DNA of 37,145 bases from positions 1 through 37,145 of the forward strand of contig JADCGK010000036.1 in the NCBI GenBank assembly GCA_020249045.1. Reading direction: 5' to 3'. The number at the start of each line of letters is the position of its first letter. The stretch's first letter is position 1. The notes below the pieces were generated by a model that was given only the letters and a program-made list of their open reading frames with translations, was not told the origin of the DNA and ran no database searches. The translations under genes were made by a program, and so were the position numbers. This document shows positions 24,182 through 31,320 of this stretch, piece by piece. The stretch comes from Azospirillum sp. Lineage in GTDB: Bacteria; Pseudomonadota; Alphaproteobacteria; CACIAM-22H2.

Positions 24182-25344
24182 CAGCGCACCCCGGCGACGC
24201 GCGCGATTTCCGCGGCGATCTTGTCGATCGGAAGGACCGCGGAACAAATGCCCGCCTGCGCGGCGGCACCCGGCATGCCCCAGACGACCGAACTGGCCTC
24301 GTCCTGGGCGATCACGCTGCCCCCGGCCTCGACCAGAACCTTGCCCCCTTTTGCGCCGTCCGCGCCCATGCCCGTCAGCACGACGCCGAGCACGGCCGCG
24401 CCATAGGCGGCGGCGAGGCTGCGGAACATCGGATCGACCGCCGGGCGGCAGAAATTCTCGGGCGGGTTCTTGTTCAGTCGAAGGATCTTGCGGCCCCCTT
24501 CGACGGCGACGACCATGTGGTTGTCGCCGGGGGCGAGATAGATGCGTCCCGGTTCGAGCGATTCGCCGTCCTTGCCTTCGGCCGTCGGCCGCTTCGCCGT
24601 GCGTCCGATATGCTCGGCCAAAATGGTCGTGAATGTCGCGGGCATATGCTGGGTGATGACGATCGGCAGACGCATCGCCGTCGGCAACGCGCCCAGCACC
24701 GTGAACAAAGCCTGCGGACCGCCGGTGGACGAACCGATGCCCACGATCTGCGGCGCCGTGCGACCGAACGGCCGCAGTTGAAGGGGGGTCGCGGGCGACA
24801 GCAACGATTGGCGTGCCGGCGCGCCGACGACCGCGCGCGTCGGGGCCGGCGATTTGACGTCGCCCGCGCCCTTGTTGCGGTCGCGCCTGTCGCGCCGCGC
24901 GCGGCCCAGCGCCTTCACCTTTTCGAGCAGATCGCGCTTGAACTCCGCCGAGCCGTGGATTTCGCCCGTCGAACTCGGCTTGGGAATGTAGTCGGAGGCG
25001 CCTTTTTCCAGCGCCTCGATGCTGATCTGGGCGTTGCGCTGGGTCAGCGTCGAGGCCATCACGATCTTGACGTCGGGTGCCGCCTTCAGCAGCAGCGGCA
25101 ACGCCGTGATGCCGTCCATTACCGGCATTTCGATGTCGAGGACGATCACATCGACGTCCGTGCGCGCCAACTGCGACACCGCGATCTGCCCGTTGCCGAC
25201 CGTCGCCACAACCTGCACGCCCGCGTCGGTTTCCAGCGCACGCGTGATGAGCCCGCGGATCACGGCGGAATCGTCGACCACCATCACCCGAACAGCCGTC
25301 GGGCCGGCCGTCGCCGGGGAGTTCACGTCGCCGCCGCTCGTCAT
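24181..25344 (-). CDS. cheB: Chemotaxis protein-glutamate methylesterase/deamidase CheB
   Basis: CheB demethylates and deamidates chemoreceptors when phosphorylated. The 387-residue protein has a receiver (about 18-135) with Asp70 in DVIVLDIEMPVMDG and the pair in VMVVDDS, then a charged linker rich in Arg and Pro. The esterase domain follows, with the catalytic residues in GSSTGGPQ (Ser206), TQHMP (His233) and GMGADG (Asp329). It starts directly after the cheY TAA (TAAATG). All key residues are present, so it should be active. Confidence 0.95.
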   Translation of the reverse strand: MTSGGDVNSPATAGPTAVRVMVVDDSAVIRGLITRALETDAGVQVVATVGNGQIAVSQLARTDVDVIVLDIEMPVMDGITALPLLLKAAPDVKIVMASTLTQRNAQISIEALEKGASDYIPKPSSTGEIHGSAEFKRDLLEKVKALGRARRDRRDRNKGAGDVKSPAPTRAVVGAPARQSLLSPATPLQLRPFGRTAPQIVGIGSSTGGPQALFTVLGALPTAMRLPIVITQHMPATFTTILAEHIGRTAKRPTAEGKDGESLEPGRIYLAPGDNHMVVAVEGGRKILRLNKNPPENFCRPAVDPMFRSLAAAYGAAVLGVVLTGMGADGAKGGKVLVEAGGSVIAQDEASSVVWGMPGAAAQAGICSAVLPIDKIAAEIARVAGVR

Positions 25345-25710
25345 TTACAGCAAGCCTACCTGGGAAAGTTTGGACTCGACGATCTCGCTGTCGAACGGCT
25401 TCATGATGTATTCGTTTGCGCCCGCTTCGATGGCGGTTTGGATCTTCGTCAGTTCCGTCTCGGTCGTGCAGAATAGCACGATCGGCGCATCGCCGCCCGG
25501 CAATGCGCGCAAAGCGCGAAGGAACTGTATTCCATCCATCACGGGCATGTTCCAGTCCAGCAGGATGGCGTCCGGCAGGCCGCGCAAGCAGGCGTCGAGC
25601 GCCTGCTGGCCGTCGGCCGCTTCGTCGACCTTGAAATTCAGCGCTTCGAGGATGCGCCGCGCCACGTTGCGAATGACGCGCGAATCGTCCACGACCAGAA
25701 AAGTCTTCAT
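25345..25710 (-). CDS. cheY: Chemotaxis response regulator CheY
   Basis: This is a 121-residue single-domain receiver. Motifs are FLVVDDSRVIR (acidic pair), ILLDWNMPVMDGIQFL (phosphoacceptor Asp52), the FCTTE beta4 segment with Thr, and YIMKPFD with the conserved Lys. It starts at ATG 25710 with GGAG upstream; an in-frame N-terminal extension of 24 residues has no receiver similarity. It leads cheY-cheB-cheR. Because the operon lacks cheA and cheW, its kinase must be encoded elsewhere. It could act on the motor switch or as a phosphate sink. Confidence 0.9.
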   Translation of the reverse strand: MKTFLVVDDSRVIRNVARRILEALNFKVDEAADGQQALDACLRGLPDAILLDWNMPVMDGIQFLRALRALPGGDAPIVLFCTTETELTKIQTAIEAGANEYIMKPFDSEIVESKLSQVGLL

Positions 25711-25752
25711 CCGCCCAACTCCGGCCCCGGCAATCCGCCGGAGCTCTGTTCG

Positions 25753-25782
25753 ACTATACACATGGCCCGCACTCAGCGCCAA
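25753..25782 (-). promoter_or_regulatory. Possible sigma-70-type promoter of cheY-cheB-cheR
   Basis: On the minus strand TTGGCG is separated by 18 bases from TATAGT, about 43 bases before the cheY start and between cheY and chpT. The match is moderate. A GANTC site (GAGTC, 25813-25817) lies just upstream. Confidence 0.45.
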
Positions 25783-25830
25783 ACGCGGAGCTTCACAATC
25801 GCGCGCGAGACTGAGTCGGGACTTAAGCGG

Positions 25831-26481
25831 TCATCCCCCCAAAATCGAGGGTAGAATCGCCCTGGCGAGGGGACCGTCTTGGCCCACCGCGACGTCGATC
25901 CCGCCGCCTGCCGCCCGCGCCAGCCGCCGCGACAACTCCCACGGCGCGGTTTTGGGGTTCAATTGGGCGGGTGCCGTCCGTCCGGCGAATGCGGCAACCG
26001 CTTCCTCCGCAAATTTGGCGCCCTGTCCGATCGCCGCCGCCTCCAACGTCACACGCGATCCGACGATGCCGCCGGTCGCCCGGACGGTCCCGCCGCGCGG
26101 CAGGGCCTCGATGCACGCCAGCGCCAACAACAATGCGATGCGTGCGCCTGTCCGCCCCGCCGCCGTCTCGCACGCCGGTTCGATGCGCCACTCCAGCGCC
26201 GCCTTTTCGCCCTCGAGCATGCCCGCCAATAACTGCCCCGCCTGGACGAACGGCGCGCCGCCCGACAAAGCGCCCGGCGTGCCGTAGATCACCCGGAAAA
26301 CCTGCAACCGCCGGCTCGCTTGGCGCGCGGATTGGCCGATCAAACGCACCACCTCGACGTCCGCCGCCTCGCCTTCGGCCAGCAGTTCCGCGCCGTTGAC
26401 CGCGGCGCCGACCGGTCCGACGAGGTCATGGCACATGCGCGCGGCGATCAATTCGAGAAGCCTGAGATCGGTGTCTTCCAT
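25831..26481 (-). CDS. chpT: Histidine phosphotransferase ChpT
   Basis: ChpT passes phosphate from the hybrid kinase CckA to CtrA (and CpdR in Caulobacter). The 216-residue protein has the ChpT dimerisation/HPt helix with the phosphorylated His18 in LIAARMCHDLVGPVGAAVNG, followed by AELLAEG. A C-terminal degenerate ATPase-like domain follows (IALLLALACIEALPRGGTV, PWELSRRLARAAGGGIDV) that lacks ATP-binding motifs, as in the family. It lies upstream of and in the same direction as cheY-cheB-cheR, 120 bases away, with ctrA just beyond. The linkage supports a motility-centred CtrA phosphorelay. Confidence 0.9.
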   Translation of the reverse strand: MEDTDLRLLELIAARMCHDLVGPVGAAVNGAELLAEGEAADVEVVRLIGQSARQASRRLQVFRVIYGTPGALSGGAPFVQAGQLLAGMLEGEKAALEWRIEPACETAAGRTGARIALLLALACIEALPRGGTVRATGGIVGSRVTLEAAAIGQGAKFAEEAVAAFAGRTAPAQLNPKTAPWELSRRLARAAGGGIDVAVGQDGPLARAILPSILGG

Positions 26482-26492
26482 GAGGGGCAGCC

Positions 26493-26517
26493 TAGCAACC
26501 TCGCCCGCGCGAGGCTA
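26493..26517. other. Inverted repeat between divergent chpT and the DUF3553 gene
   Basis: CCTCGC-CCGC-GCGAGG forms a 6-bp stem with a 4-base loop. It is flanked by TAG (then CAA) on the left and CTA on the right, so the stem can extend around a small bulge. It fills most of the 47-base gap and may be an operator shared by both genes or a leader hairpin. Confidence 0.4.
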
Positions 26518-26528
26518 TGTTCCCGGTC

Positions 26529-26711
26529 ATGACGCGCCACGCGCCCGGCAGTTACGTCCGCCATCCCGACAAGCCCGAATGGGGCTTGGGCCAAGTCCAA
26601 TCGGCGATCGGCGCGCGTGTGACGGTCAATTTCGAGAATGCCGGCAAATTGCTGATCGATGCGGCGGCGGTGGAATTGCACCCCGTCGATCCGGATTCCG
26701 AAACGCCATGA
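26529..26711 (+). CDS. DUF3553-family small protein
   Basis: The product has 60 residues from ATG 26529 (64 from ATG 26517, which is less likely because it falls in the hairpin). It starts MTRHAPGSYVRHPDKPEWGL and contains GLGQVQSAIGARVTVNFENA and GKLLID. This is the DUF3553 pattern, a small beta-rich fold like the CarD/UvrD-tail type that binds proteins or nucleic acid. Its function is unknown. Its stop overlaps the start of the ankyrin gene (ATGA), implying one operon. Confidence 0.75.
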   Translation: MTRHAPGSYVRHPDKPEWGLGQVQSAIGARVTVNFENAGKLLIDAAAVELHPVDPDSETP

Positions 26712-27889
26712 AGCGCTTCGCTGCGGCCGTCTTCGCCGCTTGGTTTGCGGCGTGCCCGGCCCTGGCCCAACCGGCGCCCGTCGAGGCGTTGAACCGCGCG
26801 CTCGTGGAGGCCGCGCGCGCGGGCGAACTCGATCTCGTGCGGCGCGCGCTCGATCTGGGCGCCGACGTCGAAGCGCGCGAGCCGGTCCAGGACAATACCG
26901 CCCTGATGGCCGCCGCCCGCGAAGGCCATGCGGCCGTGCTCGATCTGTTGCTCGCGCGCGGCGCGCGTATCGACGCGACGACGCGCGACGGCTGGACGGC
27001 GCTGCTCTACGCCGCCTGGGCGGCCAATCATGTCGTCGCCAATATTTTGGTGGATCGCGGGGCCGATCCGAACGCGACGGATCGGGACAACGCGTTCTCG
27101 CCGCTGACCCTCGCCGCCCGGCGCGGCTCGGTCGCGCTCGCCGCGCGGCTGTTGGGCAAGGGCGCCAGGATCGAGCATATCGAACGCCGTTCGGGCCTGG
27201 ATGCATTGGCGCTGGCCGCGGGCGCGGGCTCGGCCGAACTCGTCGCCGAATTGCTGACGCGCGGCGCGCGGCCGATCGTCGCCGGCCGCGACGGGGAAAC
27301 GGCGCTCACCCTGGCCGCCCGGCGCGGCGAAACGGCGACGATCGACCTGCTGCTGCAGGCCGGGGCCGACCCCAACCTCGCGCGCGCCGATGGGGCGACG
27401 CCTGCGTTGATCGCGGCCGCCGCCGGGCGGGCGGCGGCGCTGCGCCGGCTGGCGGCGGCGGGCGCCAAGCTCGATGCGCGCGCGCGCGACGGGGCGGGCG
27501 TTCTGGGCCGCGCGGTGCGCAGCTTGGATGCCGAAACGATCCGCGCGGCGATCGAAGCCGGCGCGCAAGTCGACCAGCCCGACCGCGACGGCGAAACGGC
27601 GTTGATGACGGCGGCGCGCCTCGGCGAAGTCTCGATGATCGAGCTGTTCTTGCGCCTCGGCGCCGACCCCAACCGCCGGGCCGATCCGCCGGGTGTGACG
27701 GCGCTTATGCTCGCGGCCAATAACGGCCACCGCGACGCGGTCGAACGTTTGCTTGCCGCCGGGGCGGATCCATCGCTGAAGGCCGACGACGGCTGGGACG
27801 CGGTCAAAGCGGCCGAGGATATCGGCGAGGACGAAATCGCCGCCGTCCTGCGCACGGCCCTCTTGCGCGCGAGCCCGCGCGGCCGGTAA
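26708..27889 (+). CDS. Secreted/periplasmic ankyrin-repeat protein
   Basis: The 393-residue product starts at ATG 26708, overlapping the DUF3553 stop. It has a clear Sec signal peptide (MKRFAAAVFAAWFAACPALA, cleavage before QPAP) and then ten or so ankyrin repeats filling the rest. Repeats keep the TALMAAAREGH, LLLARGARIDA, GADPNA and DGETALMTAA patterns with helix pairs of about 33 residues. No enzymatic domain is visible, so it is probably a protein-binding scaffold in the periplasm. The partner is unknown. It is followed 12 bases later by the cytochrome gene. An in-frame N-terminal extension of about 100 residues covers the chpT start and the DUF3553 gene and is not real. Confidence 0.88.
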   Translation: MKRFAAAVFAAWFAACPALAQPAPVEALNRALVEAARAGELDLVRRALDLGADVEAREPVQDNTALMAAAREGHAAVLDLLLARGARIDATTRDGWTALLYAAWAANHVVANILVDRGADPNATDRDNAFSPLTLAARRGSVALAARLLGKGARIEHIERRSGLDALALAAGAGSAELVAELLTRGARPIVAGRDGETALTLAARRGETATIDLLLQAGADPNLARADGATPALIAAAAGRAAALRRLAAAGAKLDARARDGAGVLGRAVRSLDAETIRAAIEAGAQVDQPDRDGETALMTAARLGEVSMIELFLRLGADPNRRADPPGVTALMLAANNGHRDAVERLLAAGADPSLKADDGWDAVKAAEDIGEDEIAAVLRTALLRASPRGR

Positions 27890-27900
27890 ATCCGCCCCCC

Positions 27901-28278
27901 ATGCGCGTTCTCGCCCCCCTGTCGCTCGCCCTTGTCCTCGCCCTCTCCCCCGCCGCGCCGGCCCGCGCCGACGGCGATCCCGTGCGCGGGGCCGAGGTTT
28001 TCCGCAAATGCGTGGCCTGCCATACGGTCGAGTCGGGGGGACGGAACCGGGTCGGTCCGCGCCTTCATGGGCTGTTCGGCCGCCGGGCGGGCGCGGTGGA
28101 GGGTTTCCGGTACTCCGACGCCCTCAAGGCCTCCGGCCTCGTTTGGGACGAAACCACGCTGGACGCCTATTTGAAGGATTCCGAGGGGTTTGTGCCGGGC
28201 ACACGCATGTATGGTGGGCTGACCCTCGACCAGGACCGGGCGGATGTCATCGCCTACCTGCGCCAAGCCACGCGATAA
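27901..28278 (+). CDS. Periplasmic class I c-type cytochrome
   Basis: The 125-residue product has a signal peptide (MRVLAPLSLALVLALSPAAP, cut after ARA) and a mature part of about 102 residues. The heme-binding motif is CVACH (Cys37, Cys40, His41). GPRLHGLFGR, the FRYSDAL segment, WDETTLDAYLKDSEGFVPGT and Met103 in GTRMYGG as probable axial ligand all match mitochondrial/bacterial cytochrome c2. A C-terminal YLRQ helix closes the fold. It probably carries electrons between bc1 and an oxidase in the periplasm. It starts 12 bases after the ankyrin gene. Confidence 0.9.
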   Translation: MRVLAPLSLALVLALSPAAPARADGDPVRGAEVFRKCVACHTVESGGRNRVGPRLHGLFGRRAGAVEGFRYSDALKASGLVWDETTLDAYLKDSEGFVPGTRMYGGLTLDQDRADVIAYLRQATR

Positions 28279-28346
28279 ACCTTGATATTCCCGGGGCTTC
28301 GGCTAATCTCCGACCCCAAGAAAACACCCGGTCGGGAGAGCCCCCC

Positions 28347-28472
28347 ATGAAAGCCATGTTCCTCGGTTTTGCGGTCGCTGTCGTGATGGCCATCGGCGCC
28401 CATTTCGTGCTCGGCGCGTTCCAACAGTCGACGTCCGACCGTTACGCCGTGCAGACGAACGTGCGCCTGTAA
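28347..28472 (+). CDS. Small single-span membrane protein (41 residues)
   Basis: ATG 28347 follows a GGGAG ribosome site by 6 bases. The protein reads MKAMFLGFAVAVVMAIGAHF and then a short polar tail ending in YAVQTNVRL. One membrane helix is evident. Similar small proteins with Ser/Arg-Tyr-Ala tails occur in alphaproteobacteria without known function. It is followed by a terminator. The ribosome site and independent position support it as a real gene. Confidence 0.65.
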   Translation: MKAMFLGFAVAVVMAIGAHFVLGAFQQSTSDRYAVQTNVRL

Positions 28473-28499
28473 GCGCCGCTTTCCGCTACCCGGTTACGC

Positions 28500-28523
28500 A
28501 ACGGCCCGCACGCGCGGGCCGTT
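28500..28523. terminator. Rho-independent terminator between the small membrane gene and era
   Basis: A perfect 10-bp stem (AACGGCCCGC / GCGGGCCGTT) encloses a 4-base loop. It lies 28 bases after the small gene and 14 bases from the era stop, so it can serve both convergent transcripts. T-runs are short, so strength is uncertain. Confidence 0.65.
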
Positions 28524-28536
28524 CGCGTTTGGGGGA

Positions 28537-29445
28537 TCATTTCGGATCGAATTCCAATCCCCAGGCGGAGAAGAAATCCCGCCGCTCGTCCCATTTGGGA
28601 TCGACCTTCACGTGCAAGAACAGGTGCACCGGCCGGTCGAGCAGCTTGGCGAGTTCGATCCGCGCGCTTTGGCCGATCGATTTGAGCATCGCCCCTTTGG
28701 CGCCGATCACGATCTTGCGCTGGCCTTCGCGCGCGACGTGGATCGTCTGCTCGACGCGCGCCGAACCGTCCTCGCGTTCCTCGAACTTCACGGTCTCGAC
28801 GGAGGACGCGTAGGGCAATTCCTTGTGCAGCTTGCGGAACACCTGCTCGCGCGTGACCTCGGCGGCCAGCAGCCGGGCCGGCATGTCGGAGACTTCGTCC
28901 TCCGGATACAGGAACGGGCCTTCCGGCAACGCGGCCAGCAATTTTCTTTTCAGCGCGTCGCAACCGCTGCCGGTGGCCGCCGAGATCATGAACACTTCGC
29001 CGATCCGGCCCGTGTCGGCGTAGCGTTTGGCGAGCGCCAACAGTTCGTGCGGCGAAACAAGGTCGATTTTGTTGAGCGCCACATGCGCGGTGAGGCCGCG
29101 CTTGGCGAGACCTTCCAGGACGATCCGCTCCTCCTCGTCCTCGGCGCCGCGCTTCAACGCGCGGGGCGCATCGACCACCATCAGCACCGCGTCGGCCTCC
29201 TCGACGCCGCGCCAGGCGGTATCGACCATCGCGCGATCCAGCCGGCGCTTGGGCGCGAACACGCCGGGCAAATCGACGAACACCGCTTGCGCCCCGTCCT
29301 CGACCAGAATGCCCGTCACGCGCGCGCGCGTGGTCTGCACCTTGGGCGAAACGATGGCGACCTTCGCCCCCACCAGCCGGTTGACCAAGGTCGACTTGCC
29401 CGCGTTGGGCACGCCCAGCAAAGCGACGAAACCGCACCGCGTCAT
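28537..29445 (-). CDS. era: Ribosome-assembly GTPase Era
   Basis: Era binds the 3' end of 16S rRNA in 30S maturation. The 302-residue protein has G1 GVPNAGKST (11-19), a Thr-rich switch (KVQTTRARVTGIL), G3 DLPG, G4 NKID and a SAATGSG G5. The C-terminal KH domain contains VIGAKGAMLKSIGQ and HLFLHVKVDPKW. ATG 29445 overlaps the rnc stop (ATGA); an extension upstream is the shadow of rnc. The pairing lepB-rnc-era is very common in proteobacteria. Confidence 0.96.
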   Translation of the reverse strand: MTRCGFVALLGVPNAGKSTLVNRLVGAKVAIVSPKVQTTRARVTGILVEDGAQAVFVDLPGVFAPKRRLDRAMVDTAWRGVEEADAVLMVVDAPRALKRGAEDEEERIVLEGLAKRGLTAHVALNKIDLVSPHELLALAKRYADTGRIGEVFMISAATGSGCDALKRKLLAALPEGPFLYPEDEVSDMPARLLAAEVTREQVFRKLHKELPYASSVETVKFEEREDGSARVEQTIHVAREGQRKIVIGAKGAMLKSIGQSARIELAKLLDRPVHLFLHVKVDPKWDERRDFFSAWGLEFDPK

Positions 29446-30137
29446 GTCTTTCCTCCGGCCACGCGCGCGAGAAGCCGGCCGGCCGCCGCGCGCTCGGCGT
29501 CGCGCTTGTTGGATCCTTCGGCCGTCTCGGGCGCGGCGCCCTCCACGCTCACACGCACGGTGAAGACCGGCGCATGGCTGGCGCCGCTCTGCGCGACCAA
29601 TTCGTAATGCGGCAGGCCCAAGCCGCGGGCTTGCGCCCATTCCTGCAGCGCGCTTTTGGGATCGTGGGGTGGCGTCAGACTCGCGTCGAGCAAAGGTTCA
29701 AACAGCCGCGCCACCACGGCGTAGGCGCGCTCGAACCCGGCGTCGCGATAGATCGCGCCCGCGCACGCCTCGAAGGCGTCGGCCAGCACGCCTGCCGCCT
29801 CCCGCCCGCCGCCGCGTTCCTCGGAGGGCGAAAGCTCCAACGCGGCCCCCACGCCGAGGGATTTGGCGAGTGCCGCGAGCGTGTCGCGGCGCACGAGTTG
29901 CCCCAAGCGTTTGGTTAGATCCCCCTCCTGCTCGCCCGCGAAGCGGCGCGTCAGCAGATCGGCCGCGACCAACCCGACGACGCGGTCGCCGAGGAACTCC
30001 AGCCGCTCGAAGCCGACGCCCGAGCGCTTGATGTCGCCTTTGCGGCCCAGCGAGGAATGCGCGAGGGCGGCGGTCAGCAGATCCGGATCGGCGAAACGGT
30101 GGCCGAGCGCTTGTTCGAGGGCTTCGCGCGCGCTCAC
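29442..30137 (-). CDS. rnc: Ribonuclease III
   Basis: RNase III cleaves double-stranded RNA in rRNA and mRNA processing. GTG 30137 overlaps the lepB stop (GTGA) and gives 231 residues starting VSAREALEQALGHRF; a longer start lies in lepB. The catalytic signature RLEFLGDRVVGL and the second metal-binding region DAFEACAGAIYRDAGFE are intact. A C-terminal double-stranded-RNA-binding domain follows (DPKSALQEWAQARGLGLPHY, GSNKRDAERAAAGRLL). No defect is seen. Confidence 0.95.
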   Translation of the reverse strand: MSAREALEQALGHRFADPDLLTAALAHSSLGRKGDIKRSGVGFERLEFLGDRVVGLVAADLLTRRFAGEQEGDLTKRLGQLVRRDTLAALAKSLGVGAALELSPSEERGGGREAAGVLADAFEACAGAIYRDAGFERAYAVVARLFEPLLDASLTPPHDPKSALQEWAQARGLGLPHYELVAQSGASHAPVFTVRVSVEGAAPETAEGSNKRDAERAAAGRLLARVAGGKT

Positions 30138-30865
30138 CGGACCGCGTCCAGCAAGCGCGAATAGCGCGCGGCCGTGAACCACGTCCACGGCAGGAGAAGA
30201 TTGGCCGAACCGTCGGTCGAGAAGAACAGGATCTGCGCGCGGCCGACGATGTTTTCGAACGGCACGAAGCCGACCGCCTGCAGATCGCGGCTGTCCTGCG
30301 AATTGTCGCGATGGTCGCCCATCGCGAAGAAATGGCCGGCCGGCACAACGTACTCCTGGGTGTTGTTGTAGGCACCCTCGTTGGTCATCTTCAGGATCCG
30401 GTGTTCGCGGCCGCCGGGCAGCGTCTCGACGAATTGCGCGTAGCGCAGCGCGAAGCCGCGGTCGTCGTCGACGAAATCCGGCAGACGGCGCAGACCGGCG
30501 GCCTCGCCGTTGATGTGCAGGACGCCTCCTGTCACGCGGATGCGGTCCCCGGGCAGGCCGACGACGCGCTTGATGTAGTCGGTCTTGTCGTCGCGCGGCA
30601 GTTTGAAGACCACGACGTCCCCGCGCTCGGGCGCCGAACCCGCGATCCGTCCGTCGAACAGCTTCAGCCCGTAGGGCAGCGATGCGAAGGAATACCCGTA
30701 GGTGAACTTCGAGACGAACAGGTAATCGCCGATCAGCAGCGTCGGCACCATCGAGGCGGACGGGATGTTGAACGGTTCGAACAGGAACGTCCGGATGCCC
30801 AGCGCGATGGCGACCGCGTAGACGAGCGTTTTGACCGTTTCGAGGAGGCCGGAGCGGGATTGCAT
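30134..30865 (-). CDS. lepB: Signal peptidase I (LepB)
   Basis: LepB removes Sec and Tat signal peptides at the periplasmic face. The 243-residue product has one N-terminal membrane segment (LVYAVAIALGIRTFLFEPFN). The catalytic Ser38 lies in IPSASMVPTL, and the general-base Lys99 is in DYIKRVVGLPGD. The GHFFAMGDHRDNSQDSR box completes the S26 family signature. ATG 30865 is chosen because the membrane segment and Ser/Lys spacing fit; extensions upstream run into acpS. It is likely transcribed with rpoZ-rsh-acpS and is coupled to rnc. Confidence 0.95.
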   Translation of the reverse strand: MQSRSGLLETVKTLVYAVAIALGIRTFLFEPFNIPSASMVPTLLIGDYLFVSKFTYGYSFASLPYGLKLFDGRIAGSAPERGDVVVFKLPRDDKTDYIKRVVGLPGDRIRVTGGVLHINGEAAGLRRLPDFVDDDRGFALRYAQFVETLPGGREHRILKMTNEGAYNNTQEYVVPAGHFFAMGDHRDNSQDSRDLQAVGFVPFENIVGRAQILFFSTDGSANLLLPWTWFTAARYSRLLDAVR

Positions 30866-30918
30866 GGCGGGACGGGAAAAGTTGGGGTGGGCGATATGGA
30901 CCCGGGCGGCGCGATCCG

Positions 30919-31320
30919 TCAAGTCGAGGGCACGGCCGTGATGATGACGATGGCGCTGGCGATGGGCGGATCGTCGGTCAGGCTCACGTCGATCTGCGCG
31001 CGCATGCCCGGCGGAACCATCTCGGCAAGCCGCGCCGCCGCGCCGTTGGTCAGGCGCATCGTCGGCTTGCCCCCGGGCAGGTTCACGACCTCCATATCCC
31101 GCCAATAGACCGACCGCCGGAAGCCGGTGCCCAGGGCCTTCGAACACGCCTCCTTGGCCGCGAAACGCCGCGCGTAGGACGCCGCCCGCGCCGCACGGCG
31201 ATCGGACTTGGCGCGCTCGCCCGGGGTGAATATCCGTTCGGTGAAACGCGTTCCGAAGCGCGCGAGGGTCTTCTCCACGCGCCGGATGTCGACCAGATCG
31301 GAACCGAGCCCCAGGATCAT
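30919..31320 (-). CDS. acpS: Holo-[acyl-carrier-protein] synthase
   Basis: AcpS transfers 4'-phosphopantetheine from CoA to the serine of apo-ACP. The 133-residue protein has the family signatures [16 protein letters not shown] (Mg-binding Asp), FTPGERA and [16 protein letters not shown], with a normal C-terminus. ATG 31320 overlaps the rsh stop (ATGA). In many alphaproteobacteria pdxJ lies between the RelA/SpoT gene and acpS; here it is absent. Confidence 0.95.
   Translation of the reverse strand: MILGLGSDLVDIRRVEKTLARFGTRFTERIFTPGERAKSDRRAARAASYARRFAAKEACSKALGTGFRRSVYWRDMEVVNLPGGKPTMRLTNGAAARLAEMVPPGMRAQIDVSLTDDPPIASAIVIITAVPST

Noticed and set aside
26396-26707. N-terminal extension of the ankyrin protein
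   Set aside because: It overlaps chpT and the DUF3553 gene in the wrong frame and would bury the signal peptide.
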